Origin: an uncultured Parabacteroides sp.
Lineage (GTDB): Bacteria > Bacteroidota > Bacteroidia > Bacteroidales > Tannerellaceae
Direction of reading: 5' to 3'
Assembly (NCBI GenBank): GCA_910577325.1
Contig: CAJTMR010000004.1
Coordinates: forward strand, 113,134 to 177,133
DNA: 64,000 nt
Part shown: positions 1 to 9,689 of the stretch, in pieces
How the letters are laid out: each line of letters opens with the position of its first letter
How positions within the stretch are numbered: position 1 is the stretch's first letter
Notes under the pieces: model-generated
The model's input: the letters and a program-made list of their open reading frames with translations, nothing else
Database searches by the model: none
What the model was told of the DNA's origin: nothing
Position numbers and translations under genes: made by a program

Positions 1-2395
1 AGACAAGGCCGACATCGTAGCGAATGCCGTTGCTCAGTTGATCCTTCCATTTCAAGCTTAGTTCCCAACCGTTGGTTTTCAATTCACCGGTGTTTCGTTT
101 GGGGACGGTCGCTCCCAATACGGCAGGAAGTTTTGTCCCATTCATTAAGATATCGACCGTACGACGTGTGTACCAATCAAATGAAGCATCCAATTTCCCG
201 TTCAAAACAGTCGCATCAATACCGAAATCCAGTGTCTTGGCTGTTTCCCATGTTAAATCGGAAGCAATTAGGCCTGTCGGGCTCATGCCTTTGTTTTGTT
301 CGCCATTCATGACCCATGATATATAGTTGGCAGCGCCATAGCTTGCGATGTAAGCATAATTGGCAACATCTTGGTTACCCAGTGACCCCCAGGACCCACG
401 TACTTTTAAGTTGTCAAGCCAGATACGTGTGTTTTCCATGAACTTTTCTTCTGATAGTCTCCATCCGGCAGAGAAAGATGGGAAAAATTTGAAACGTGAA
501 TTTTTGCCAAAACGTGAAGTCCCGTCATAACGTCCGCTGAATTCAAACAGGTAGCGTCCTGCATAGTCGTAATTAGCACGTACGAATGCTCCGCGAATTG
601 CCCAATGTTCAAAATTATCTCCTGTATATTGAGCTCCGTTTGTCATGCCTAAGGTTGGAAGATCGTTTGTAATGACGTCTTCTGCTTCTCCCCAGGTTTT
701 ACGGAATTGGAACCATTCCTGGTTGAAACCGGCTACGGCGGAAACGTTGTGTTGGCCGAACGCCTTATTGAATGTTGCGTAAGCGTTGATTGTGTAGTAA
801 TCGGAATGTCTGGATTCCTCTCTCACGCTGGATGGATTTGTATGGGTACTGACTGTACTTGCCCATGAATCGACAACATAGTTGCGGAGAGGAATGAACC
901 TCTTTTGGAAATATTCAGTCGGGCGATAGGACAATTCAGCCTTTACGTTGAATTCTGGACAGAATGTGATTGTTGGAGTTATGTTGAAGACCGTGCTGGT
1001 GTTTTTAGTCTGCTGTGTTGCTCCGTAAGCCAACCATCCCAGGATATTGTCCGTATATGTGTTGGGAATCGGGTCGTTCGGACTTGTCATGATCGGCATG
1101 TTCAAGTTACGGTTGGGTTCGTTCTTCATTACAGCCCAGACGGAACCTTTTTGTGGGTTCATATATGGTTCGTTGTAGTTACTGGAATTGAATGATATTT
1201 TAGAAGCAACATCGAACCAATCCGTAATTTTGGAGTTGATGCTCATATTGATGTTGTATCGGTTCTGGATATCCGTGTTAATCTTGTACATACCTTCTTG
1301 GCGTTGGTAACCCAAAGAAATGTAGTAGCGAGTTTTAGCCGAACCACCGCTGATCGAAATGTTATGACGTTGGAGAGGAGTCCAATCCTTTACTCCGGTT
1401 TCATACGGGTTCATGTTGGCAACCCATGTCATGTTGGTCGTACTACCTTCGTTATAGATCCATGCGTTTTCCGGAGTCGGGTTTTCCATGTATTTCTTTT
1501 TTGCAGCCAAGAGGGTTTCCTTCCAGGGAGTAATGGTTCCGCCAGTCATTTCCGTCTGTCTGTTGGAAGCCAGCTGGTGTGTGTAGGCATCCAAAATATC
1601 CGGTGTATGTGACGGTGTGTTCCACTGTAGATTCAGATTATAAGTGACAGTGGCTTTCATGTCGTTTTTACCAGATTTGGTGGTGATCAACATGACACCA
1701 TAAGTCGCACGTGCACCATAAATAGCGGATGCTGAGGCGTCTTTCAGTACGGAGATGTTTTCAATGTCGCTCGGATTCATCATGTTCAAGTAGTCGGCAT
1801 CTACTTGGATTCCGTCAACAATGATTAACGGGCTTCCTGTTTTCACTTCCCATTCGTTGGTTTTGTTTTCTTTTAGACCGATAGATGTACCACCACGGAC
1901 ATTAAAACTCGGAGTCGCATTGGGGGAGGCATTGGTTGCCGAGACATTCAAGTTGGGCACTACACCCTGTAGAGCCTGTCCCACATTGGCTACCGGTTTG
2001 TTTTCAAGGACTTCAGCACCTACGGAAGCGACAGCGCCTGTCAAGTTTACTTTTTTCTGTGTACCAAAACCGACGATTACGACTTCTTCCAAAGCTTGTG
2101 AGTCCTCTTTCATGGTAACATTAATGGTTGTTTTCCCTTTTACGGGAATAGTTTGGGTTTGGTAGCCCATGTACGAGAATACCAATTCTGCATTGGTTGG
2201 AACTGACGACAATGTGTAATTACCGTCTACATCTGTGATGTTCCCGATCGTAGTTCCTTTAACTTGGATGGCAACACCTATCAGAACTTCACCTTTTTCA
2301 TCTTTTACATTACCCGAAATAAAAACATCCTGGGCAAACAACTGGTGGAAAAAAAGGAAAAATCCCATCAGCGTAATTAGAATTTTGCTTTTCAT
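1..2395 (-). CDS. SusC/RagA-family TonB-linked outer-membrane receptor, 3' end beyond window
   Basis: The frame is open from an ATG at 2395 to the left edge, giving about 798 residues of a protein that normally exceeds 1000. It starts with a signal peptide ending HQLFAQ. A carboxypeptidase-regulatory-like beta-sandwich follows (VKGTTIGNITDVDGNYTL), then the plug domain with VRGGTSIGLKEN, LIIVDGIQVD and SVLKDASASAIYGARA, then the start of the barrel. This family pairs with a SusD lipoprotein to import oligosaccharides across the outer membrane with TonB energy. The C-terminal barrel strands and any susD lie outside the window. It begins 127 bases downstream of the HTCS gene on the same strand, the same arrangement as the complete locus at 11-18.6 kb, so that HTCS is its likely activator. 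The family call is firm and the substrate is unknown. Confidence 0.95.
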   Translation of the reverse strand, partial: MKSKILITLMGFFLFFHQLFAQDVFISGNVKDEKGEVLIGVAIQVKGTTIGNITDVDGNYTLSSVPTNAELVFSYMGYQTQTIPVKGKTTINVTMKEDSQALEEVVIVGFGTQKKVNLTGAVASVGAEVLENKPVANVGQALQGVVPNLNVSATNASPNATPSFNVRGGTSIGLKENKTNEWEVKTGSPLIIVDGIQVDADYLNMMNPSDIENISVLKDASASAIYGARATYGVMLITTKSGKNDMKATVTYNLNLQWNTPSHTPDILDAYTHQLASNRQTEMTGGTITPWKETLLAAKKKYMENPTPENAWIYNEGSTTNMTWVANMNPYETGVKDWTPLQRHNISISGGSAKTRYYISLGYQRQEGMYKINTDIQNRYNINMSINSKITDWFDVASKISFNSSNYNEPYMNPQKGSVWAVMKNEPNRNLNMPIMTSPNDPIPNTYTDNILGWLAYGATQQTKNTSTVFNITPTITFCPEFNVKAELSYRPTEYFQKRFIPLRNYVVDSWASTVSTHTNPSSVREESRHSDYYTINAYATFNKAFGQHNVSAVAGFNQEWFQFRKTWGEAEDVITNDLPTLGMTNGAQYTGDNFEHWAIRGAFVRANYDYAGRYLFEFSGRYDGTSRFGKNSRFKFFPSFSAGWRLSEEKFMENTRIWLDNLKVRGSWGSLGNQDVANYAYIASYGAANYISWVMNGEQNKGMSPTGLIASDLTWETAKTLDFGIDATVLNGKLDASFDWYTRRTVDILMNGTKLPAVLGATVPKRNTGELKTNGWELSLKWKDQLSNGIRYDVGLV

Positions 2396-2522
2396 TATGA
2401 AATGATTTTGAATTTGGTTAACACTTGTTTAACTTTCGATGCAAAAATCTAATTTCTGTAGTTAAGAAAAGGTTGTTTTTGTCTCTTAAAAGATAAATAT
2501 CGTCTTTTATTGAGAAATTTTT

Positions 2523-5500
2523 TTACATCTTGTTTGCATTTCGATATTCTTTAGGAGATACTCCGTACGTTTGCCGGAAGCAGGATGCAAAGTATCCGCT
2601 ATTGCTGAATCCTACTTTTGTCTGGATTTCTACAATGTTCAGTTCCGTATCCCTTAACATCTGAGCAGCAGCTTCAAGACGTAGCTTTTTGATCATTTCG
2701 GCAGGAGAAAGGCCGGTCTGTGCTTTTGCTTTTCGATAGAATTGAGCCCGGCTGATACCGATGCTTTTGCAGATATCATCAATGCCAAAATCCGGATTTG
2801 AAAAGTTCTCCTTTATGATATTGGTGTATTGGGTTAAAAATATTTTATCTGTATCTCCTGTGTGTATACCAAACGTCTCCAATTCGAGTTTTTTCTCAAA
2901 TTTTTTCTGTATCTGTTTTCTGTTTTCCAACAAATTGTCGATTCGGCTACGAAGTTGCACGATGTTATACGGTTTGATAATATATTCGTCTGCTCCGGCC
3001 TTATAGCCTTCCGTTATTTGTTTCGGCAGTGTTTTTGCGGTTAACAAGATTACCGGAAGGTGGTTCCATTTGGAAGTGCTTTTGATTCTTTTACAAAGTT
3101 CGAGACCATCCATACGAGGCATCATGACATCGGAAACGATAATGTCCGCTTTATGGATGTCAAGTAGGAGTAATGCTTCTTCTCCGTTGGATGCCTTTAA
3201 TACGTTATAATGATCTTTGAATTGTTGTTCCAGATAGCATAGGACATCTTCATTGTCTTCGGCGAAAAGGATCGTCTGTTGTTTTTCTGATATGGTGTGC
3301 AGATGGTTGATGAAAAAGGATGGTTTTGTAGTGATGTCTGTTCGTTCTATGGCTGGTTTCCGGATGATCGGCTTTTCAAGAAGAGGTAACAGAACGTGTA
3401 TTTGTGTACCTGTCCCTTGTGTACTTTTCACCCAGATAAGACCTTGATGTTGTTCTATGATAAACCGTACAAGGCTTAGTCCGATGCCTGACCCTGCGAT
3501 TTGATGATGTAGATCTTGTGAAGAACGGTGGAAGGGCTGGAATATATTTTCCAGTTCTTTGGGGGCTATGCCTGTCCCGTTGTCCGTGACTTCGATGTGA
3601 AGGTAATAATCTTCTACGAGCATAGACTTTTGGGTTTCGTCAACAAAGGAGGCGCTGTTTTTCCGGGAAACAGAAGAAAGCCGTAGTTGGACATTTCCTG
3701 ATTCCGGGGTAAACTTGAACGCATTGGAGAGCAGGTTGAATATGACTTTTTCCATCTCCTGCTTATCATAATAGACTTCATACGATTCTGGAATCTTGTT
3801 TGTCAATGTAAAGCGAATGTTTCTCTTTTTGGCGATGGATTCAAACATGTCGTATGATTCTTTTATAAAGAGAGACAGGTTGAAGTGTTCTTTTTGTAAA
3901 GTCATTTTGTGTGCATCGTATTTTTGGATGTCCATTAGGTTATTGACGAGTAGGAGCATCTTTTTCGTGTTTTTTTGCATCAGGTCCAAGACTCTTTTAA
4001 CTTCGGATGAAAAAGCATTGTTTTGTATAAGATCTTCTAATGGATTTGATATCAGAGTTAAAGGTGTACGGAGCTCATGAGAGAAATTAGTAAACAAACG
4101 CATCCTTTCTTCATTCATTTCCTTGATTTTTTCCTGTTCCATTTGTTTGTAACGGATATCGTTTTCAAGTTTGTTACGGACATTGAAATAATGGATAATG
4201 CCGTAGATGACTATGCCAATTCCTACGATATATAAAAGGTAGGCTATGTTGGTTTTGTAAAAAGGTGGAAGGACTTGGATGGATACGCAGGTTTCCTTCG
4301 GATTCCATTTACCGTCGCTATTACTTGCCTGTACATGGAATGTATAAAAACCTGGAGCCGGGTTGCTGTAGTAGGCGATTCTTCGATTGCCTACTACGGC
4401 AAAGTCTTCATCGACTCCATCCATTTTATATTTGTACTGTATTTGTTCCGGCTCGACATAATCCAAGGCGGTATAAGCAATGGCTAAGTTTGTTTCCTCA
4501 GATTTTAGAATTAGAGGTATGGAATCATGAAAATTGATAGGTTTGTTATTTATTGTGATATCTGTCAAATGGATAGGTGGCAGGTGGTTATTTTCTCCCA
4601 ATCGGCTTGGATTGAAACATAAGATATCTTTGTTGCCAGGAAAGTAAAGGATGCCGTTATTATCCAGTGACCCGCCTTGGAAAGTGTAGTTGTGTTTGAT
4701 AAATTGTTTGTTGGGAACATAAGTAAATGTTTTTTGTTGGTATTCTTTGTAATACAAACCATTTTCGGTCAATGTCCATAACGTATTATGTTTGTCTTTT
4801 ACGAATGTGTAGATGTAAGGTGTCGTGAGTCCGTCATTGTTTATGTAATGTTTTAAAAGAGTTAGTTGCGAGTCAAAGGTGAAAAGTCCATTTCCGAATG
4901 TAGAGACATATATATATCCATCCGGATCAGTTTCAATGCCTGTTATTCGTCCACTTCTTTTGCTTTTTCCGGAAAGTTGGTTTAAAGCAAGGTGCGTAAT
5001 AGCCTCTTTGTGCATATCATATAGATATAGTTCCTGTGTAAGGGTCCCGAACAAATATTTGTTTGGAGCAAGTTCTTTGATAACAGTTATATAATGTATA
5101 CGTTGTTTTTTCCCGTTTATAGGGAAACTATTTGTTTGCTTTCCATTATCAATTAGTATCAGACCTTGCTTGCTGTTTGTCGGTATCCAAAATCTGTTTT
5201 TGCAATCTACAAATATGGTATAAATGTCTCCTCCTCCGAATTCATAGAGTAGCTCATACTTTTTCCGGGTACGTGAAAACAGGTAAAGGCAACCTTGGTT
5301 GGTTGTGCATAAAATACTGTCTCCTTTGATATAAAGTGCTTTGAGTATATTTTTATTATAGGCATCGGGTGCTGGATTTAATAAATATGTATTTTGTTCT
5401 TGTGTTGCAGGGTTGTAACATAACAGTCCGGCTCCTTCTGTTACAAACCAAATGTTTCCCTCTTTATCTTCTTGCCCTTTTCCAAGTACTCCCGTGAATG

Positions 5501-6548
5501 TCTTAGGAGTTAATGTGCTAATTTGTTTTCGTAAAGGATTATGGTAGTTAAGTCCATTCCAAGTACCAACCCATAATCCCCCAGTATTATCTTTTAGAAA
5601 GTTATGGATTGAATAATGTCCCAATGATCCTATTTTTTGCGGATCAAAATCGAATGTTTGAATTTCGAATGTATTACAGTCTATTTGGGAAAGTCCGGAA
5701 AAACTACCTATTAATATTTTATTCGGTTGAATTTCGATCAAACAGCGAACAACATTACTTTTAAGGCGTGAGTTGCTCTGGTCGAATCTGATAAAACTGT
5801 GTTTGTCTGGATTTAGAAGGCTGAAACCATCTTTCAGTGAAGCGATCCAGATACGGTTATGGCTGTCAATATACAAATCGGATAATTCTCCTCCTGGCAA
5901 GGAATTTTTGTCATGTAAAGTATGCTTGTAATGGTATCGGAGCTGTCTATTTGAATCTATGACAATCACTCCGGAATTTTTGGACGCGATATACAAGTTC
6001 CCGGCCTGGTCTTCTTCCATATCGCAGACATTGGAATCGAAAGGAAGTGGAGACAGAGATGGTTGTCTGACAAGTGAATCCAGTTTCGGATCGTAAATGA
6101 ACAATTCTTTTTCCCCTACAAACCATAGTTCTCCGTTTCGTCGTTGTTTGCAATGGTGCATGAATTTGACATTCTCCATACCGTATTTATGTATTCGTTT
6201 GCTTTGCCGGTCTATTTTGTGCACATGATGTTCGGTTATGATCCAGATGTTTTGCCTACTGTCTTCTTCTATGCACGAGATCGTGTTGTCTCCTAAAGTG
6301 TTTGTATTATCAGGTCTGTTACGGTAGACTTTACAACTATATCCATTGTATTTGAATAGTCCGTTGTTCGTACCGATCCAGATGTATCCTTCTGAATCTT
6401 GAAGTAAATCTGTGATTGTATTTTCTGTTAATCCGTTTTCGTTCCCAATCTGAGTAAAAAAAAATGGATTTTTCTCTGCCATTATATAAGAGGAAGAGAA
6501 AAATAGAAAAAGGAATGAGATTATGGCTTTTAGATAATGTGTATACAT
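2523..6548 (-). CDS. Hybrid two-component system (HTCS) glycan sensor-regulator
   Basis: This 1341-residue protein fuses all parts of a signalling chain. It has a signal peptide or first membrane segment, a periplasmic set of beta-propeller repeats (EGYIWIGTNNGLFKYNGY and similar, residues about 25-690), and a Y_Y_Y domain (about 700-780). A membrane segment near 785-805 follows, then a histidine kinase with HisKA motif FTNFSHELRTPLTLI (His824) and ATPase motifs EVTDNGTGI and GSGIGLSLV. A receiver follows with IIVSDVMMPRMDG (Asp1140), and the C-terminus is an AraC-type HTH. In this family the propeller binds an oligosaccharide in the periplasm and the HTH activates the adjacent PUL. The gene sits just upstream of the partial susC, its probable target. 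It is a full-length paralogue of the HTCS at 14577-18608. The ligand cannot be read from sequence. Confidence 0.97.
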   Translation of the reverse strand: MYTHYLKAIISFLFLFFSSSYIMAEKNPFFFTQIGNENGLTENTITDLLQDSEGYIWIGTNNGLFKYNGYSCKVYRNRPDNTNTLGDNTISCIEEDSRQNIWIITEHHVHKIDRQSKRIHKYGMENVKFMHHCKQRRNGELWFVGEKELFIYDPKLDSLVRQPSLSPLPFDSNVCDMEEDQAGNLYIASKNSGVIVIDSNRQLRYHYKHTLHDKNSLPGGELSDLYIDSHNRIWIASLKDGFSLLNPDKHSFIRFDQSNSRLKSNVVRCLIEIQPNKILIGSFSGLSQIDCNTFEIQTFDFDPQKIGSLGHYSIHNFLKDNTGGLWVGTWNGLNYHNPLRKQISTLTPKTFTGVLGKGQEDKEGNIWFVTEGAGLLCYNPATQEQNTYLLNPAPDAYNKNILKALYIKGDSILCTTNQGCLYLFSRTRKKYELLYEFGGGDIYTIFVDCKNRFWIPTNSKQGLILIDNGKQTNSFPINGKKQRIHYITVIKELAPNKYLFGTLTQELYLYDMHKEAITHLALNQLSGKSKRSGRITGIETDPDGYIYVSTFGNGLFTFDSQLTLLKHYINNDGLTTPYIYTFVKDKHNTLWTLTENGLYYKEYQQKTFTYVPNKQFIKHNYTFQGGSLDNNGILYFPGNKDILCFNPSRLGENNHLPPIHLTDITINNKPINFHDSIPLILKSEETNLAIAYTALDYVEPEQIQYKYKMDGVDEDFAVVGNRRIAYYSNPAPGFYTFHVQASNSDGKWNPKETCVSIQVLPPFYKTNIAYLLYIVGIGIVIYGIIHYFNVRNKLENDIRYKQMEQEKIKEMNEERMRLFTNFSHELRTPLTLISNPLEDLIQNNAFSSEVKRVLDLMQKNTKKMLLLVNNLMDIQKYDAHKMTLQKEHFNLSLFIKESYDMFESIAKKRNIRFTLTNKIPESYEVYYDKQEMEKVIFNLLSNAFKFTPESGNVQLRLSSVSRKNSASFVDETQKSMLVEDYYLHIEVTDNGTGIAPKELENIFQPFHRSSQDLHHQIAGSGIGLSLVRFIIEQHQGLIWVKSTQGTGTQIHVLLPLLEKPIIRKPAIERTDITTKPSFFINHLHTISEKQQTILFAEDNEDVLCYLEQQFKDHYNVLKASNGEEALLLLDIHKADIIVSDVMMPRMDGLELCKRIKSTSKWNHLPVILLTAKTLPKQITEGYKAGADEYIIKPYNIVQLRSRIDNLLENRKQIQKKFEKKLELETFGIHTGDTDKIFLTQYTNIIKENFSNPDFGIDDICKSIGISRAQFYRKAKAQTGLSPAEMIKKLRLEAAAQMLRDTELNIVEIQTKVGFSNSGYFASCFRQTYGVSPKEYRNANKM

Positions 6549-7199
6549 GAAATCTTATATTGTTGGGCAAATATAGGAAAGATAAGGTTTAGGATATAAT
6601 AATATCATCTCAAAATGATTAAAAAATGTACCATGATGATTGTTGTGCTGTCGAAATAGAAGCTTTTTGGGTGAGAAGCACAGGTGCTTTTGAAAAGTGT
6701 CTCGATTGCTATTCAAACAGATTGGTATGTCTTACAAAAAAGGCTTACATTTTTTCTGAGAAGATGCAAAAACAGGGCATAAAAGCGCCTCCAACACGGC
6801 GGATAAACATCTCTGCATCCTCGTCAGGCCTTCACACAGACCTGGGTCTGCACCTCTCCCGCACCTGGGTCTCCGTGGTGGGTACACCCGGTCTCAAGCA
6901 GCTTTGCAGGCTGTTTTTGACAAAAGAAAAGCCTGTCTTGATAAAAAAAGAAGCCGTTTTAACAGGTTTTGCACCCATTCCCGGACGGTCTCTGTTTTTG
7001 TCGTATAATTGATACACAGGGTATTATCGTTTTTCACCATGATAGTTATGACAGGTGAATGATAGTTCAAAACGGCAACTATCATGCCATAACATATTGG
7101 TCTAAAGCAATATACAAACGAATATGATAGTATGATAGTTGTTTTTGCAAAAACATGTATGTATACAGTCCGTATCGGTGGTGAAAGCAGATGGACGCT
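6549..7199. other. Gene-free gap of 651 bases, mostly repeat copy A
   Basis: No convincing gene is present. The first 213 bases hold the HTCS promoter region and AT-rich sequence without clear structure. From 6762 onward the gap is filled by copy A of the 464-base dispersed repeat. Open frames here (for example 6626-7012) are translations of the repeat and are not conserved as protein between the two copies. Confidence 0.8.
6568..6575 (-). promoter_or_regulatory. Bacteroidetes -7 element upstream of the left HTCS
   Basis: Read on the minus strand this is TATATTTG, an exact match to the Bacteroidetes -7 consensus TAnnTTTG, about 20 bases from the HTCS ATG at 6548. I see no good TTTG at the -33 distance, so the call rests on one box. 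Confidence 0.45.
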
Positions 7200-7225
7200 T
7201 TATGATTTTGGTACGGTTGCCTTGG
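6762..7225. repeat. 464-base dispersed repeat, copy A
   Basis: This stretch matches 37815-38278 in the same orientation over its whole length. By eye there are about 48 differences including two single-base indels, so roughly 90% identity. Landmarks are AAAAACAGGGCATAAAAG at the left, three CC(C/T)GGGTCT-like blocks spaced 23 bases (6841, 6864, 6887; the third lacks one G), several ATGATAGT units with an inverted pair CAACTATCAT (7076-7085) / ATGATAGTTG (7132-7141), and GGTTGCCTTGG at the right. The right end crosses the stop codon of the hydrolase gene at 7200. No transposase and no target-site duplication were seen. Confidence 0.9.
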
Positions 7226-9500
7226 ATTCGACAATGTACCAATTATAACCTTTTGCTGGGATTTGTATTTTTAGAGAGATCGAATAATCACGTTCGAGTG
7301 TGTATTCGCGATCGTTCGTTCCTTGTTCCTTTACAATGGCTTTATTGGATATTCCCGTATAATATAAGGGAATTTTGATTTCTTTTTCGATATCCTTGTC
7401 TAAAGGATTGTAAATTGAAATGAATGCTTTTTCTTTTAATTTTGGGTTGACGTGCATGATACCATCCCAGTCTTGTCCGTCTGGACGTCTCAGATGGATG
7501 ATGTCCGAATCAAGGATTGCACGGTGTCGTTTGTAAAAATTCACCCATTTTTTTACTAATTCACGAGTCTTGTCTGTGTCGTATAGACGTGGTCCTCGGT
7601 AACAGGCTTGAACACCTGCTCCGAACAAATTGCGAAGTCGGGTCTCGTAATGATCCAGATGTTCGTTTAACGGTTCGATGGTGGCAGCGGCTCCACCTCC
7701 ATGATATTGGGTGAGGGGAACAAACATGAATCCCATGCTGGGTGTTTTCTGCCAAGTACCATCGTAGATATTCTGTCGTTCGATAATTTCTTGATAGGGT
7801 CTTGGCAGGGACCAGTTGGTTTCGACATATCCCATCGGGGTTTTGTTGGAACCACTCAAAAAGTACCAGTCCGGAACATTCAGGTAAATACCGTTTGCCC
7901 GGCACCACTGATAGAACGAGCGAATCTTTTCCCATTGTTTCCATTGTGAATCTTCGTAGCCTTCATGTCCACTATGCTGGATGGAGGCGCATGGATCGCC
8001 TGGGTAAGAGCCATCATTTTCGAACACGTTCATTCCGGTCGTGTTAAAGAAATTACGTAGACGTTTGAAATAGAGGTCTCCCCAATCAGAAGCGATACAA
8101 GGAGAAATTCCGAAGCGGCTTCCTTCTGCGCGTGTCTCTGCCGGACGGCCTGTATGGTGGCTGATTGCAGCTTCTTCCGGTTTGGCTCCACGGCTTGCCA
8201 GTAGCGAATAGCCGCCGATAGCGATGCCTTTGTCTGCGGCATAGCTGTTCAAAGCCTTCATGCGTTGGAGATAGGAGGCCGAATCGTTTTCGATCTGGAA
8301 ACCGCTACTGAAGGTCATGATTACCATTTCGAAACCGATAGCCGCACATTGGTCGATTGCCTGTTTGACAGCTTGATCACTTGATTCTCTTACGTGCATA
8401 AAGATCGGGTTTTCTTGTGTCCAAGGAGCCATCATGCGCCAGAATCGACATTCAGCAAGCCCTCGTCTTTCACGGTCTGTCGCGTCGCGAAGCATTTCGA
8501 AGGTACGGTAGGAGGTGAAACTTTCTCCCACTGCGATCTTTTCGGCTGGTCCTAACAGTGGTGTCACTTCCAACCGTGCCGGCTTGTATTGCCCGTAATA
8601 GCGAATACCGGTAAACTCGTATTCTGGATGATCAAATACCCAACGGACAGCTGGATTGTCTTTCATTGCTTCCATGTCTCCACCCATCGCATAGTCCGTA
8701 ACGACGAACAGTTGGGTGAAGCGATCGATATAATCACGCGGAGCATCTGTCTGTACTGGTTTCTTGCGGTAGTCTTTCGTATAATGTCCCGGTTCTTGTG
8801 CCATCATGCGCACCTCGTGGGGTTCACCGTAGTGTACTTTCGGAGCGGTCTCAACCAATGCAAGAACTTCTGATTTGAAGGAATCCAGTGTGACTGCCTT
8901 TTGTCCGTTGTTTTCGATCTTGATCCATTTGGACAGGATCGGAGCACCGTCATACAGTTCGTAGACGATGCGAACGGTTAGGCCTTTACATTCGTCTGCT
9001 ATTTTCCGGGGAGCCTTATAAGTGAAAGTGACGCGTTTTCCGGGTGCAGGCCATGAATATTTGTTGCTGATCCAAGATTCATTCGGTTTCCAAGGGAAAT
9101 GCTCTTTTGTTTCATCGATCTCATAATCTGTCAATACGAAAGCGGAATCGCAAAGTTGCATGTCGGATAGCATGTCTTTTGTCAGAAAATTGTGGACCGG
9201 CTGTCCTGCCAATCCACCTATTGGATATTCTTTCCCATTGATGACAAGTACAGCCTCCGGCCGGACGGCACGTAGTTCATTCTGACCGGTCATCAAGTTG
9301 TCTAATGCGATAGTGGCGCCATTGGGGGTTAACGAAAAGATACGGCGAAGCAAGCCATTTGTTAACTCGACTTGTTTCTTGTCTGGTGAGAGATTTACTT
9401 CAGCCTTATAGGAACTTCCATCGATCAACCAGTCTTTTTTTTCAGCAAAAAGCGGTTGCATCAAGGCGAAAAAGCAAAATATAAAAATAGTTTGTCTCAT
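7200..9500 (-). CDS. Secreted glycoside hydrolase, family unassigned, clan GH-D-like
   Basis: This 766-residue protein has a clear signal peptide (MRQTIFIFCFFALMQPLFA). An N-terminal beta-sandwich-like part (about 30-330) precedes a probable TIM barrel (about 350-640) with acidic strand ends such as GMNVFENDGSYPGD (Asp496) and YLNVPDWYF, and a C-terminal beta domain ends the protein. The layout resembles alpha-galactosidase-like enzymes of clan GH-D (GH27/36), but I could not match a defined family motif, so substrate and catalytic residues are open. It is the last gene of the susC-susD locus but is separated from susD by a strong terminator-like hairpin. The final eight codons (KATVPKS and stop) lie inside the 464-base repeat, so the natural C-terminus may have been altered. 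Confidence 0.75.
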   Translation of the reverse strand: MRQTIFIFCFFALMQPLFAEKKDWLIDGSSYKAEVNLSPDKKQVELTNGLLRRIFSLTPNGATIALDNLMTGQNELRAVRPEAVLVINGKEYPIGGLAGQPVHNFLTKDMLSDMQLCDSAFVLTDYEIDETKEHFPWKPNESWISNKYSWPAPGKRVTFTYKAPRKIADECKGLTVRIVYELYDGAPILSKWIKIENNGQKAVTLDSFKSEVLALVETAPKVHYGEPHEVRMMAQEPGHYTKDYRKKPVQTDAPRDYIDRFTQLFVVTDYAMGGDMEAMKDNPAVRWVFDHPEYEFTGIRYYGQYKPARLEVTPLLGPAEKIAVGESFTSYRTFEMLRDATDRERRGLAECRFWRMMAPWTQENPIFMHVRESSDQAVKQAIDQCAAIGFEMVIMTFSSGFQIENDSASYLQRMKALNSYAADKGIAIGGYSLLASRGAKPEEAAISHHTGRPAETRAEGSRFGISPCIASDWGDLYFKRLRNFFNTTGMNVFENDGSYPGDPCASIQHSGHEGYEDSQWKQWEKIRSFYQWCRANGIYLNVPDWYFLSGSNKTPMGYVETNWSLPRPYQEIIERQNIYDGTWQKTPSMGFMFVPLTQYHGGGAAATIEPLNEHLDHYETRLRNLFGAGVQACYRGPRLYDTDKTRELVKKWVNFYKRHRAILDSDIIHLRRPDGQDWDGIMHVNPKLKEKAFISIYNPLDKDIEKEIKIPLYYTGISNKAIVKEQGTNDREYTLERDYSISLKIQIPAKGYNWYIVESKATVPKS

Positions 9501-9641
9501 ATATGATTGAATTATTTAAATATCATTAGTACTGTCTCTTCTGATTGGTTACGGATGATCGTGACAAATACTTTTCCCTTCCAGCGATTCTCTTCTGTCA
9601 AGGCAAAAACTTCTTCTATAGTCGAATAGAATAAAAAGAAA

Positions 9642-9683
9642 AAGATAAGCTGCCTTTGGAACTTGATCCAGGCAGCTTATCTT
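9642..9683 (-). terminator. Intrinsic terminator after susD
   Basis: Arms AAGATAAGCTGCCT (9642-9655) and AGGCAGCTTATCTT (9670-9683) are a perfect 14-bp inverted repeat with a 14-base loop. On the minus strand the stem begins seven bases past the susD stop and is followed by a T-rich run (TTTTTCTTTTTATT). It should end or attenuate transcription before the downstream hydrolase. Confidence 0.85.
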
Positions 9684-9689
9684 CATTAT

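Noticed and set aside
6626..7012. Open frame of 128 codons in repeat copy A, with a partner at 37817-38116
   Set aside because: The shared part (MQKQGIK.PPTRRINI) differs at about 10 of 43 residues with few silent changes, and an indel shifts the frame between copies. This is the pattern of a non-coding repeat.
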